A model generated the notes under the pieces. It had not been told where the DNA came from, ran no database searches, and saw nothing but the letters and a program-made list of their open reading frames with translations. Of a DNA stretch of 64,000 nt, positions 1 to 10,638 are shown piece by piece (the first letter of the stretch is position 1; every line of letters begins with the position of its first letter). The stretch lies in contig NC_079886.1 in NCBI RefSeq assembly GCF_029227915.1, positions 15,042,501 through 15,106,500 of the forward strand. Direction: 5' to 3'. Source of the stretch: Hydractinia symbiolongicarpus. Its lineage: Eukaryota; Cnidaria; Hydrozoa; Anthoathecata; Hydractiniidae. The translations under genes were made by a program, and so were the position numbers.

Positions 1-1329
1 AGAGTAATTTATTTATTTATCATAAATATTTACACTTTAGTAATAATTTACTGCTATAATTGCATGTCCTGATAAAGAAACCGATAGATATACATATATA
101 TATAACAAAACATCATGTAAAATATACATTGTGCCTGAAACAAATAACATAGAAGAACAAAAAATAGAATACCACTTTAGTCTAGTAAACTAAACTCATC
201 ATTTTTCCCTTTTTGATATTTTTCAATAAGGGAAGCGTACAAAAAAATTATAGGCAATAGCGAAAGCAGGAAATAAAGACAGGTATTCTTTCTAATACCA
301 CTCTTAAAAGACTCAAAGATAGGAGTCTTTAAGTAGACGGATCAAGGGACAAACATACAGTTTAGTGTAATTATCACCGAAAAACAAAATTATAAAAACA
401 CAAAATAATAAAAATTTTGCAATTAAAATGACTAATGACTCTATACCTATAATCTGCGACTGAACCTGTTACGGCAACTCTATGGGCAGTGTATTGAAAA
501 TTTTTACACCCATTATAGAGAAGAAGCCAGGTTATTTTGCAAGCTTAAGTTTCACTTTAGGAATAGATAACATTGTAGAGTTTTGACAAGTATTTCGACA
601 ATGGATTATAACTCTCTAGATCTTCACAAATATTACAACCTAAACATTTCTTTACAAATCCAAAAACAAAGTTCAAGTCCAAATCCAGTAAGGTATTTCC
701 AAAATCAAAAATTTCTCTCTAAAGTAAGTATAATCCAAGTTTAAAATCCAATGCCAATATCTTTATAATGCACAAAGCAGCTACACATTTTGAATATCTA
801 AATATAAAATGAAATTACCTTTAGTCAAGCATTAATTACTAATTACAGCCTTATAGCTAGCTACAGTACAGTGTCCTAAAAGCATTTTTGGGAGACCTCT
901 AGCTAGCTAGCTAGTTAGCTAGTTTAAAGGTTTTTAGGATATATTAAGTTGCCTTTATTGTACAAAAAGAAATTAAAAGTACAAATAATGCCTAATAAAA
1001 GTATTTTTCAAAATATATATCATAAAATTAGTATCACAAAGATAACAACAGATAACAAAAAGCAAAACTGTCCTGCCGCCAGCACGTCCGTTAGGCGGAA
1101 GACTGAATAAACGTGTCAACCACCACCATATCGCCTGTTTTGTTTTCCCAGTACCAATCGTTATTTAGCTAATCGTTTGGAATGGGTACGGAGAGTTAGA
1201 GAGAAAAAGATGATATTTCTTTGTGGAGTCCACGTCCAAGTGGCAGGGTTTTGATGCAGAACTAACCTGCAGTAATATCCGTATCCATCATTAAAACTTG
1301 GGTATGATTTTAGAGAGCCTGTCCCTCGA
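1..1329. other. AT-rich non-coding stretch
   Basis: I see no supportable gene on either strand. The stretch holds TAGCTAGC-type microsatellite runs around 855-925. A motif of about 36 bp at 179-216 recurs in the same orientation at 62058-62093 with a few mismatches, so it is part of a dispersed repeat. The part after about 1065 is less AT-rich and may belong to the decayed transposase that becomes readable further on. Confidence 0.5.
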
Positions 1330-1615
1330 AGAGAACTCATTCGACAGCATCAGCCACGTCCTAAAAAACCCGAAAGGCGTACCTTGTCACCTGGCGCATC
1401 TGATCAGTTGAGGCGCAAATGACCACTGAAGAATGTAAACGTACTAAAGATGTTGCAAATTTGCGGATTCGTATTGAACGAGCAATTAATCGCATAAAAA
1501 CGTTCGCATTCTCAAGAATGTGTTACCAATCACCATGCTTCAACATGCTGATCATATTGTTCGAACCTGTGCTGCTCTGTGCAATTTAAAGCCACGCCTC
1601 ATACAAGCAAAATAA
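1330..1615 (+). pseudogene. ISL2EU/Harbinger-like DDE transposase, C-terminal remnant
   Basis: From the ATG at 1419 the frame reads EECKRTKDVANLRIRIERAI followed by NRIKTF, the C-terminal block of DDE_Tnp_4 transposases (RI.VERAIGRIK). A 1-bp deletion near 1503 shifts the frame, after which RILKNVLPIT...AALCNLKPRLIQAK runs to TAA at 1613-1615, also as in the family (a hydrophobic strand before a C-terminal LxPPL-like motif). The rest of the transposase, with the first catalytic aspartates, is missing or unreadable. The YqaJ-type ORF that faces it from the other strand is the usual companion of the transposase in ISL2EU elements. The identification rests on recognised family motifs only. Confidence 0.6.
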
Positions 1616-1858
1616 TCTTGTTAAAGAAAAAAACGGCTTTTTTTAAAGCCACATATCTAAAAAAAACATTATTGCCAAACCCAAAATGTTTTGTGATTTA
1701 AATTTTTTTAATTTTGTTTTACCTTACTTTCCTCAACTTATGCATAACAAAATCTGTTTACTTACCTTCTTACCAGAACAGTCTCAACCAAATAATACTT
1801 TTTATAAATGTGTGGCTATAAAATAGCCTTTTTATTGTTTTTATTCCATATATACCAT

Positions 1859-2767
1859 TTATTGTGAGAACGTGTGTTTCAGATAATGCACATAGAAGGA
1901 AGACAATTTTTTTTTAAGATCGTTCCAAAATTCAGGATCAAACTGAACTTTCTCTACCAAAAAACCATACTGAGTCCAAACGAAAAAGTTGCAAAAGTTT
2001 AAACCAGTAACTCCCATCAGCATTTGGCATTGGGTAAAACTGATGATTTTTGTTCAGAACTAACTTCCCTTCGACATATTTTAAATAGGGCAGATGAATT
2101 TTGGGATCATTTGGAGATGTCTAATTAATGGAGTATGGACATTTTATTTCTAAGCATGACTTAGGACAACACGACACGAAATAACTCTGTCTGCACTAGC
2201 ACCTATGACTGTCACAATGTGCAGACTTAATTTTGCCATTACTTTTTGTCACACAAATCCAAAGGTTATGTGGAGGGTCATTTATACGCTGTGATGGTCG
2301 ACAATCAGCCTTTAAAAAACAATAACTAGAGGTTGGTTCAACTTCATGGTACAATATTGGGCCAAGCCAACAATTACTAAAATAGCTATAAGCTTTTGAA
2401 CTTTTGTAATCGTTCAAATCTGAACTACAAGCTCACTGGGGTTAAACATTAGGTAATTAAATATATCAGCATACAGTATGCATGGCCAAAACTTTATGCC
2501 CACATTCTCACAGAGCCATCCAGAAGGAAGATACTTTGGATCAGGAAGTACAACACCAGATTCACTGACTGTAAGCTTAGCCTGGTAATCTTTATGTAAA
2601 GCTATCTCTACCTCCTCTGCTGTTTTAATAACTGGAACATTATTTTCGCTAGCTGCAAACACCCTAGCTACTAATTCGCATTTTCTCCCGCTAACCTTCA
2701 GACCTCTCAATCTCAAATACCTCTTTAACCCGTCTACCTTCATCTTCTCTATCAATTTAAACTCCAT
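1859..2767 (-). pseudogene. SAP / SWIM / YqaJ-type exonuclease protein of an ISL2EU-like element, decayed
   Basis: The start ATG is at 2767. Residues 10-45 form a SAP-like DNA-binding motif (LKRYLRLRGLKVSGRKCELV). Then comes the block typical of these proteins, with WPCILYADIFNYLMF and, after a frame change near 2415, SKAYSYFSNCWLGPI, KADCRPSQRINDPPHNLWIC and the start of a SWIM-like zinc motif (HCDSH). The central YqaJ nuclease is mostly deleted. The tail resumes with SCLEIKCPYSI, LKYVEGKLVLNKNHQFY and, after another 1-bp shift, FVWTQYGFLVEKVQFDPEFW, ending at TAA 1859-1861. Full-length relatives are several times longer. In ISL2EU elements such an ORF accompanies the transposase; here the two converge. 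The protein is not functional as it stands. Confidence 0.7.
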
Positions 2768-2837
2768 TCTTATCTAACAACACTAACTACTCAAAACAAC
2801 TTTTTTCCTTCTTCCTTCTTGTTCAACTAAGACTAAT

Positions 2838-4085
2838 TGCGGAGAGGAGCGGAGCCCATTTCCTCATTAAATAAGCCAAATGCAAGGGACGGAGGAGAGT
2901 GTATAGGATTTCCGCACCTATGCATCAAATTTTTTTAATTTTGGTAAATTTTTGACAGGGTTGCCCAGTAGTTTAATCTGGTCATTTTTTGCGTAAACCT
3001 CTGATTGAGCGAGACAATGTGTTATTAGCACGGCGATGGAGTTTTTGTTCTTTTTTAAAGATGGCCAACTCGTCCCAGTCTTTTTGCGGAGCAAAGCGGA
3101 GTGCGCGCCAGCGCACGGAGCGTAGCGGAGCCCATTTGCTCATTAAGTAAGCCAAATATAAGGGGAAAGGAAGAACGGTGGAGAGTATATAGCATTTCTA
3201 TATAAGATTTCGTCCCTATACATCAAATTTTCAAATTTCGACATGAAAATCTTAGTTACTCAAAATTTAATGTGGTCATTCTTTAAGTACAGTTTTTAGT
3301 AACTGAGACAACGTGCTTATTAAGGAGCATAGCGAAGGAGTGTTTGTTGTTTTTAAGGATGGTGCCAAGCGTAAATGGTGCTGTTTCCAGTTGAGAATAA
3401 ATCTGCGTACACCTTTTAGCCACGTGATACATTACTCACTTTTACTAATATGACCTTTTCTCGGACACATACCGCATCAAACTCAAACTTTCGTAAATCT
3501 AAGCTATATCGCAACCAACGAAAGAGTTTGTTCAAGAAAACGAAGAAAAGTTATGTTTAGCCAGCTAGTATATTACTCTTTTTTTACATGTAATGAACCC
3601 TTTCTTATTCTCAGTCACAGGTAGGGCTAGTTAACATAAAACTACCGACTTAGCTAGAATGATAACAGAACTTAGATAGGACTTATAGCTAGCTAGCTTT
3701 TTAAGACTTTTTTAGCTGGAGCAAACATAGCTAGCTAGCTAGCTATACAAAGCTAAAAAAAAAAAAACTAGCTACAAAGCTAGCAAAAAATTAACTACTT
3801 AGCTGGGATAAAACAACCAATATTGCTAGCATAAAATTAGCTATTTTTGGTTGTATAAAATCAGCAACATAGCTAGCATAATAGAAAAATTCTTTTGGAC
3901 AGATTTTATACTTATCCTCTAACTAGCTAGCTAGCTATTATACATATATACTACACAGTGAGTAACATAATTCTACTCTGTAGGAATGTCCCATCATACA
4001 GCTTGTTCTAGCCACAATCGTCACAAAATGTGTTGTCTCTGGCAATTTTATACCAAAAACTGGGTGTTCGATTAATTGTGACTAA
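2838..4085. repeat. Dispersed composite repeat R1 (copy 1)
   Basis: This copy begins at a GC-richer head, tgcggag..agcggagcccat followed by ttcctcattaaataagcc, and passes through a block with ggatttccgc and ctatacatcaaa. A second head starts at 3085. It continues through tctcggacacata..cgc, gttcaagaaaacgaagaaa and long TAGCTAGC-rich stretches with tagcataaaa units, ending near acaaaatgtgttgtctctgg. Other copies or pieces lie at 4896, 6646, 12452, 13738, 16985, 19290 and 29474. It has no coding capacity, and I do not recognise the family. Confidence 0.75.
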
Positions 4086-4185
4086 ACCAGACATTTCAAC
4101 GCCAGGTCCCCCGTCTAGTTAGTAAAAACGTTATGTGGGCATATATAAGATACACATGTAAAGTTTTTCATATATATATATTCAT

Positions 4186-4253
4186 GCCCTGTTGGTCTAA
4201 TGGCTATGACACTCATGCAAATGAGAGATCCAGGTTCAAATCCTGGACAGGGC
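4186..4253 (+). ncRNA. tRNA-like RNA with a tetraloop in place of the anticodon loop (copy 1)
   Basis: The 68-nt unit folds as a tRNA: acceptor stem GCCCTGT/ACAGGGC, D-arm GTC..GAC containing a box A match (TGGTCTAATGG), and T-arm CCAGG/CCTGG with a box B match (GGTTCAAATCC). The anticodon arm is 3-4 nt too short. It folds as CTCAT-GCAA-ATGAG, a perfect 5-bp stem closed by a GNRA tetraloop, so no 7-nt anticodon loop exists. Two further full copies are at 16610 and 18445. It could be a pol III-driven tRNA-derived SINE head or a non-decoding tRNA-like RNA. It is followed by a shared tail and is not a decoding tRNA as it stands. Confidence 0.65.
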
Positions 4254-4640
4254 TAGGAAAAACATAATTATCTTGCACCTACAACAATCAGGTAAAAGTT
4301 TTGCCTTATTCGTGGACTTCTCCGATTATTTCTATATCTTGACCTTCTAATGTTGTTGTTATTGGAACTAAGTTAACTTTTAATCTCAGATTTATCAAAA
4401 AATGATAGTTTTTTTTGGCGTTATGACCGATTGTTTAAATACTTGTATTTGCACATAGTTCTGCTAACATGATTTACTGTATATATATTGACCGGACATA
4501 AGTTTGAGACCTTTGTTTGAGCTATTGAATTTGAAATATATGCACCTCATTATTTTCTGTACGTCTGGACTAATATGATACATATCTTACATATATTGAG
4601 TATATGTAATTTTGAGTTGTAGGGGGAAGATTTTCTGTTA
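4254..4640. repeat. Tail block linked to the tRNA-like unit (copy 1)
   Basis: About 390 bp directly after the tRNA-like unit (aggaaaaacataattatcttgc, then a long AT-rich tract with ttatgaccgattgtttaaat). It is closely similar to 18513-19075, which also follows a tRNA-like unit. The conserved order of tRNA-like head, tail, CCTTGCC tract and R1 piece indicates one composite repeat family. Confidence 0.7.
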
Positions 4641-4870
4641 AGGTACGCCCCTGCCTTGCCGTTCCCTTGCCTTGCCTACGTTGCTGATTCTTCTTCCTAT
4701 TTCGTGGCCTGCCTTTTCCTACCCTTCCTATGCCCTTTTCGGAGGTTGCCTACTATGCCCTTGTCTGTGCCTTTTTGCCTTCCCCTGCCTTGCTGATTCC
4801 TCTTCCTGTTTCCTTGTCTGACTTTCCCGTGCCCTTTCCTTGGCGTCCTGAATGCTCTTGCCTTGGCAAC
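4641..4870. repeat. CCTTGCC-type pyrimidine-rich minisatellite
   Basis: Irregular tandem copies of ccttgccttgcct / tgctgattcctcttcctgtttcc. The same tract follows the tRNA-like unit at 11994-12360 and 19075-19270. Open frames through it are low-complexity artefacts of the repeat. Confidence 0.75.
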
Positions 4871-4895
4871 CTCTCCGCAACACTTTCTATATTGA

Positions 4896-4985
4896 TTGCG
4901 GAGAGTAGCGGAGCCCATTTCCTCATTAAATATGCCAAATAAAAGGGGCGGGGGAGAGTGTATAGGATTTCCGCACGTCACATGC
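4896..4985. repeat. R1 head fragment
   Basis: A short copy of the R1 head (tgcggagagtagcggagccc then ttcctcattaaata..gcc, ending at ggatttccgcac). It directly follows gcaacactttctatattgat, as in the other composite copies at 12450 and 19290. Confidence 0.7.
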
Positions 4986-4989
4986 AGAG

Positions 4990-5530
4990 TGTGGTTTCTA
5001 TACGGAGTGATACTTCGTATAGCTGCTATACGGAGTTTGGTTTAGTTATACGGAGTCTGCCAACGAATGTTCTTAAAGTGGAAATATTGCAATATATGAC
5101 TGTTTAAAACTATCTCCGAAAAAAAAATAAAGAATAATCGCCATATAGAACAAGTTAAAAAGACAAGCACGTCATTTTCCTACTTTTTATCCATCGTAAA
5201 CACACAAGGTATATTGCAGTTATACGGAGTGTGGGAACATTAGTTTGATTGCAAAAACAAGGATTATGGCATACAGATTGTGAGATACCGAGATTATGTT
5301 ATGCAAAATTCGCTATGGGGAGTATGCAGAATTGGCTATAAGAAGTATGCCATACGGAGTATTCTATACGTAGTATGCCATACGTACTGTGACATGCTTC
5401 ATATACGAAGTATGCTATACGGAGTGTGACATGCTTACTATACTGAGTGTGACAGGTTTAGTATATGGAATGTGAGATGCTTAGTAAACGGAGTGTTACA
5501 TGCTTAGTATACGGAGTGTGCCATGATAAG
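4990..5530. repeat. Irregular tandem array of TATACGGAGTGTGACATGCTTAG-type units
   Basis: Units of roughly 20-25 bp built on tatacggagt, gtgacatgctta and tatgccatacg recur many times. They are dense in 4990-5060 and 5210-5530 and sparser between. Units vary by substitutions and small indels. There is no coding capacity. Confidence 0.7.
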
Positions 5531-6339
5531 AATGTGGAGTGTGATATGTTTGGTAGGAACAGAATTCTGATATGATTCTGGTAACAGAATGGCTGGTATA
5601 AAGGTACACAATTTTAAAGTTACATAATAAAAAGTCATTGATTGTATGGTTAGTTTTATTGCATACAGAAACATACAAAACAAAGTTATAAAGCTTAGAA
5701 TGAATATAATGGAAGCCACAAAAATTAACTTCATACAAAACGCAAATAGTAAACTACATCATACAGTTGGACTGCCGGTAACTCGAACACCAGTTAACTC
5801 GAACTTTTATTGGCCGGAACTGTTATCTACGGTAATTGGTACTCTGCATGTTTGTCTCATATTTTAGATTATTTTTTTTTTTATTATTATTATTAACTGT
5901 CTTTCAGGCACTTCCATATTTTACAATGGCTATTCGTCCTATTAAAATAATAATAATATTTAAATAAAGAAATAAGTTATTCTATAAAAAAAGACACTGT
6001 AAACTGTAGACAAGATTAGCAGAGTTCAAAGTGGCGAAGGATAGAAAGACATCGATATATTAGATTCTGACGGAGAATTGAGACCAGAACATATGAAAAT
6101 GAAAATTATACACCAAAATATATAATAAAAAAAATATACATATATTAAATATATTTATTAATCGACGGGCTTAAGAAATAAAAACAATCGAGCAAATGAA
6201 CAAAAATTGAGACTAAGTAGAGCAGAAGGAATAAATCAAAGCATAAAGTATTGCTCATGGATTGGTCTCAATCGGTCAGTAGATGTTAAGTTAGGATATT
6301 GAGAAATTGTCGTTTTAAAAAAAAAAAAAAAAAAAAAAA
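5531..6339. other. AT-rich stretch without a recognisable gene
   Basis: It contains homopolymer and ATT/AAT microsatellite tracts near 5870-5960 and an A-tract of about 24 bases ending near 6339. I see no coding sequence I can support. Confidence 0.5.
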
Positions 6340-6558
6340 CTAGGTATGTTGCATAATAAAAATCGCAAGACCATGGTCTAACAAATATTTTTTCAAAAAA
6401 GTACGAAATTTTTTGTGATCAGGTTCTTCCCTGATAGCTTCGGGAAGATCATTTAGAAGGCGACTTGCCTTACCAAGAAACAATTTCTCCGACACATTGA
6501 TTTCATACTTAGAAATAACTTCGTCAACATTACGAGTTCCACGTCCAGCAATTCTCAA
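6340..6558 (-). pseudogene. Short ORF, possibly the C-terminal end of a retrotransposon reverse transcriptase
   Basis: A 72-residue frame with SRLLNDLPEAIRE...FRTFLKKYLLDHG resembles the WNSLP...FK..LKKHL tail of non-LTR retrotransposon ORF2 proteins. No polymerase motif is nearby, so the assignment is weak; the ORF could equally be chance. Confidence 0.25.
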
Positions 6559-6645
6559 CTTGAAATTTTAGACTTTTTTCTTCTTACACAAATTATTTGC
6601 TTGTTTTAGGCACGATTTTCTAAACTGGAATAGCTCAGAGTAAAT

Positions 6646-6860
6646 TTTTGCGGAGAGAAGCGGAGCCCATTTCCTCACTAAATGAGCCGAATAAAGGCTG
6701 TATAGGATTTCCGCGTCTCGCCCTTATACATAAAATTATCAAACACTCTTCCCCACGGTTACGATTTCGCCCATTTTGGTTTTGTTTCCCAGCAATTTAA
6801 TCTACTCACTTTTCAAAATGTTGTACAACCAAAACACATCGACGGTCCTTTTACCAATCA
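6646..6860. repeat. R1 head fragment at the edge of a Gypsy element
   Basis: R1 head (tgcggagagaagcggagccc, then ttcctcacta) followed by the block ending near ttttaccaatcaagacagcc. It passes without a gap into the truncated 5' end of the Gypsy coding region, so it marks the breakpoint that removed the 5' LTR and gag. Confidence 0.65.
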
Positions 6861-6869
6861 AGACAGCCC

Positions 6870-7268
6870 TTGAATAACGTTACTCATTCGCCATTAAACA
6901 ATTCTTCTGCTATGCAAAATACCCTTAAAGCTGAAAGTGATGATAAAATGTTGTTTTCTATCCAAACTTTGTATGATTGTGAACATCCTATGATTAGTAC
7001 TGTGTCTTATTCGTCTGATGTTGTGAATTCTCCATTCGATAGCACAGAAAACACAAGTAACAGTAACCATAGTTATAACAATAGTAAGCAAAATTCTGAT
7101 TTCAATACTGTTGTTAAATTAGCAGGAATAAAAGTATATTTTCTAGTCGATACAGGAGCTAGCATTAACATTCTCACGTTGCGTACTTTCAATCAGTTAA
7201 ACGAACGCCTTCTAAAAAAAATTAAATCTACTCAAAACAAAAACAAGCGTAGTAACGTACGGAAGTGA
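6870..7268 (+). pseudogene. Gypsy gag end / aspartic protease fragment
   Basis: The key motif is VDTGASINIL near residue 92, the DTGA catalytic signature of a retropepsin. The N-terminal part is low-complexity and Asn/Ser-rich. No zinc knuckle is seen, so gag is largely lost. A frameshift near 7255 separates this frame from the next part of the polyprotein, whose reading begins with T-Y-G-S-D just before the stop here. The first codon of the frame is TTG, so no genuine start is present. Confidence 0.75.
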
Positions 7269-7278
7269 CACTTCAAAT

Positions 7279-9188
7279 TTGAAAGTTTTAGGACGCGTTG
7301 ACCTCTTAGTAGAAACCACCTCTAAAATGATTAACGCGCCATTTTTCGTGATCGACACTTCCCATAGAAACCTATTATCAGGCCGAACAGCAGTTGATCT
7401 TGACGTTATTCAGATGAAGAACCAAGTTTTTTCTTTACAAAATCAGCGAAGCATGCAGCACTACAAAGCACCTGATAAACTAAAATCAAAAGAAAACATT
7501 CCGACACACCTCCGCAGAGTTTTAGAAAGTTATAAAGATGCCGTGTTCAGTGAGAAAATCGAAAAACTGAAGGACTATCAAGTGCATCTTCACATAGATA
7601 ACAACGTACCCCCAGTAGCGCAAAAAGAAAGACGCATACCTTTTGCTTTACGAAAGCGAGTCAATGCAGAAATCGCCAAAATGGAGAAAGCAGGCATAAT
7701 AGAAGATGTCACAAACGAAGCGACGCCATGGTTAAATCCGTTAGTTATTGTTCCCAAACCCGAGGGAGGAGTACGAATTTGTCTCGTATGAGAGAAGCAA
7801 ACAAGGCTACTAACCGAACAAGATATCCAACCCCCACTGTAGAGGATTTAAAAATCAAGCTAAGTGGCTCAAAAGTATTTACTAAGTTAGACATGCGAAG
7901 TGCTTTTCATCAACTGGAATTATCCGAAGAGTCACGACCTATCACCGCTTTCCAATCCGAAACTCGAATAAAACGTTACACTTGCCTGATTTTTGGCGTG
8001 AATTCCGCGTCGGAAGGAATGCAAAATGTGCTTAGATCCTTAATAGCAGACATTAATGGAGTTGAAAATATTGCGGACGATTTATTTACATTCGCAAAAT
8101 CTCAAGAAGAGCACGACGTTATTCTAAACAAGGTATTAAAACGTTTCGAAGAGAAAGGACTCACATTGAACCTGAAAAAATGTGTATTCTGCAAAAGCAA
8201 TTTAGAATTTTTTGGGCATATCTTCTCAGAAGAAGGTATGAAACCAAGCCCAAAGAAAATTGAAACCATTACAAACATGCCTCAACCCGAAGATGTCAAG
8301 TCACTTCGAAGCTTTTTGGAACTCACCAACTGCATGCAAACATACATACTGGACTACAGTACAATAACTTATCCACTTAGACAATTGATCAAAGAGAAAG
8401 CCGAATGGAAATGGACATCCGAATGTGAACATGCCTTTGCTACTTTGAAAAGCGCTTTGAGTAGTGAATCCTGCTTAGCATATTTTGATGAAAACAAAGA
8501 GACATTTATGTTTACAGACGCTAGCCCATATGGTATATCCGCCGTATTGTTGCAGAAAAGCAAGGGTAAAGATGATGTTAAGGTTATAACTTATTCATCC
8601 AAATCCCTCACAGAAACTGAAATGAAATATGCACAAATCGAAAGAGAATGTTTAAGCATCGTTTACGGATGCGAAAAAAATCGCTTGTACTTAATCGGTA
8701 GAGAGTTCACAATATTCAACGACCATAAAGCATTAATCAATCTCTTAAATAACCCAAAATCCACGATACCTCTGCGAATCGAGCGACTAACACTTCGACT
8801 TCAAGGTTACAACTTCACAATAAAACATGTAAAGAGTGCAGAAAACATATCAGATTACGCTAGCAGACACCCTCACACCTTCAGCGACGACAAAAAAAGC
8901 AACGGTATAGAAGAATATGTAAACTTTACAGCCACATATGCGTGTCCAAAAGCGGTTAACCTAGACGATATTAAAACACAAACTTCACAAGATAAAATAT
9001 GTCAACATCTAGCCAGTATTATAGAAAAGAACAACTGGCACCTACTAGACAAACCGACTAACTACCCTGATTTAAGAACTAGACGAGCTGAAGCATTACC
9101 GCAAGTTCAAACACGAACTCACTGTATCGAACAACAAAGACATTGTCTTAAAACAAAGACGCATTATCTTACCAAAATGCTACCATAA
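7279..9188 (+). pseudogene. Gypsy reverse transcriptase / RNase H, two frames
   Basis: The frame 7279-7791 carries the RT entry region (GIIEDVTNEATPWLNPLVIV, VPKPEGGVRICL). A 1-bp deletion near 7787 moves the reading to the frame ending at 9188, which continues MREANKATNR, then FTKLDMRSAFHQLEL. The catalytic box is IADDLF in place of the usual YxDD, a common Gypsy variant (near 8075). RNase H follows with FTDASPYGISAVLL near 8515 and an H-K-A motif (NDHKALINLL). A second shift near 9080 puts the end of this ORF out of frame; the true continuation is in the integrase frame. Confidence 0.85.
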
Positions 9189-10281
9189 CATTGCTGTTAC
9201 ATTAGCTCATCAAGGACACCAAGGTGTTCAGAAAACAAAAGAGTTACTCAGATCGAAAGTTTATTTTCAAGGAATAGACAATATGGTTGAAAAGAAAATT
9301 TCAAACTGCATTCCATGCCAAGCTGTTACACCAACAAGAGCAGATGCGCCTATCAGAATAATGGATATACCAGAACAAGTTTGGGAAACTTTAAACATTG
9401 ATTTTCTTGGACCATTTCCCACAGGATACTACCTATTTGTCGTGATCGACCAAAGATCTAAGTTTCCAGAGGTGGAAGTTCTCAAGAGTACCAAAGCTGA
9501 AACACTGATACCTTGTTTAGATAGAATGTTCAGCACATACGGTAATCCACGCAACGTTATCTCCGATAATGGCCCACCATTCAGCTCGCAGAAAATCACA
9601 TCTTACTTCAAGCAAAGGGGGATAAAACACAGACGCATCACTCCACTATGGCCACAGGCAAACGCAGAAGCAGAACGATTTATGCAACCGCTTAATAAAA
9701 TAATGAGGACAGCTAAACTAGAACACAAGGATTGGAGGGAAGAAGTTCATAGTACCACCAAAGTTGCCCCTTTAGAATTGATGTTCAATAGAAAAATTAG
9801 TTACTCAATACCATCAATAGACAATAAACTAACATACGAAAACCAGCAACAAATAGCCACTGACAATGACAAAGCGGCCAAAATAAAGAACAAACAGTAC
9901 ACAGATGAACGTCGACATACGAAAGAACCATCGTTATGTGAAGGAGACCGTGTCATTGTCAAGCAACTGAAATACAATAAGCTTTCCACTCCTTACAGCA
10001 TACAACCCTACAGAGTTACGAAAATAAATGACACAATGGTTACCGCTTAATTGGAAATTGACTCATCCAACATCACAAGAAATATTTCTCGTTTTAAAAG
10101 TATCCCGACAACTGCACCAACTCCTCTCATTATAAAGGAGGAGGAAGACATAGAGCAACAACTTCCAGTATCGCAACCCGCAAACAAACCTCCATTCAGA
10201 AACTATACACCGCCCAACCAAAATCGCAAAATTTACCCCACCAGATCAAGAAGACCAGTTCATCAGTGGAGGAAATACTGA
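9085..10281 (+). pseudogene. Gypsy integrase and C-terminal segment
   Basis: The integrase frame is readable from about 9085. The zinc-binding H-H-C-C module (AHQGHQG ... CIPCQ) spans 9208-9325. The DDE core has D in NIDFLGPF, D in VISDNGPPF and E in PQANAEAERF. The frame is open to TAA at 10048-10050 and resumes in the same frame to 10281, so that stop is a nonsense change. The late part (CEGDRVIVKQLKYNKLSTPY) is the usual GPY/F-like C-terminal region. The segment beyond the stop is Pro/Arg-rich. Confidence 0.85.
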
Positions 10282-10442
10282 ACACTATCCGTGTGTAAAT
10301 ATTAGAACCATATAAGACATTATATGTTAAAGAAAGTTAGTTCAGCAGTCAAAACCCCTGACATTTTATATGAACGTTGCCTGCTGTTGTTTTGTTACAT
10401 TTAGATACGGACTACGTGCATATCGTCTAGCGAAGGGGAAGA

Positions 10443-10638
10443 TGTAATGTCGTAAAGACATCGACGATGGAGAGGACTTGGGCAGAAGAAGAGGGACGAT
10501 TTTGATGACACGAGAGTTACGATAGGGAATAGAGAGAAAGAGATAAACAGAGATATATTGTAAACACGTGTTCTTATTTAACCTACTTTCCCGATATTAA
10601 AACGGTTAACCCTTGTTTTACGAAGGGTTAACCGTTAT
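10443..10638 (+). repeat. Probable 3' LTR of the Gypsy element
   Basis: It begins TGTAATGTCG immediately after the polypurine tract. The 3' limit is uncertain; I place it just after the palindrome that ends at 10636 because LTR-like sequence stops there. No 5' LTR survives to confirm it. Confidence 0.5.
10601..10636. repeat. Perfect 14-bp inverted repeat with 8-nt loop
   Basis: AACGGTTAACCCTT (10601-10614) and its exact reverse complement (10623-10636) enclose GTTTTACG. It lies at the likely 3' end of the LTR and could be a U5 hairpin or terminator-like fold. Confidence 0.8.

Larger units (their letters stand above)
1330..2767. mobile_element. Decayed ISL2EU-like DNA transposon
   Basis: A transposase C-terminus on the plus strand faces a SAP/YqaJ ORF on the minus strand, the gene pair of ISL2EU transposons. 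Both are broken. I could not find convincing terminal inverted repeats or a target duplication, so the outer limits are unknown and the span given covers only the readable coding remains. Confidence 0.5.
6870..10638 (+). mobile_element. Ty3/Gypsy retrotransposon, 5'-truncated and frameshifted
   Basis: Readable parts in order are protease, reverse transcriptase, RNase H, integrase and a short C-terminal segment, then a polypurine tract (cgaaggggaaga, 10431-10442) and a probable 3' LTR starting TGTAATGTCG at 10443. The 5' LTR, primer site and almost all of gag are gone. At least three frameshifts (near 7255, 7787 and 9080) and one in-frame TAA (10048) break the polyprotein, so it is a dead copy. 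Gene order with integrase last places it in Ty3/Gypsy. Confidence 0.85.

Noticed and set aside
4186-4253. Ordinary decoding tRNA gene
   Set aside because: No 7-nt anticodon loop with U33 can be formed. The arm is a 5-bp stem with a 4-nt loop in all three copies.
4697-4981. Basic Arg/Lys/Gly-rich ORF over the CCTTGCC tract, and similar Cys/Pro-rich ORFs at 11918 and 19032
   Set aside because: These are translations of the pyrimidine-rich minisatellite and have no start or composition support as genes.
5496-5867. Overlapping short ORFs on both strands near 5.5-5.9 kb
   Set aside because: AT-rich, low-complexity, mutually overlapping, no recognisable motif.
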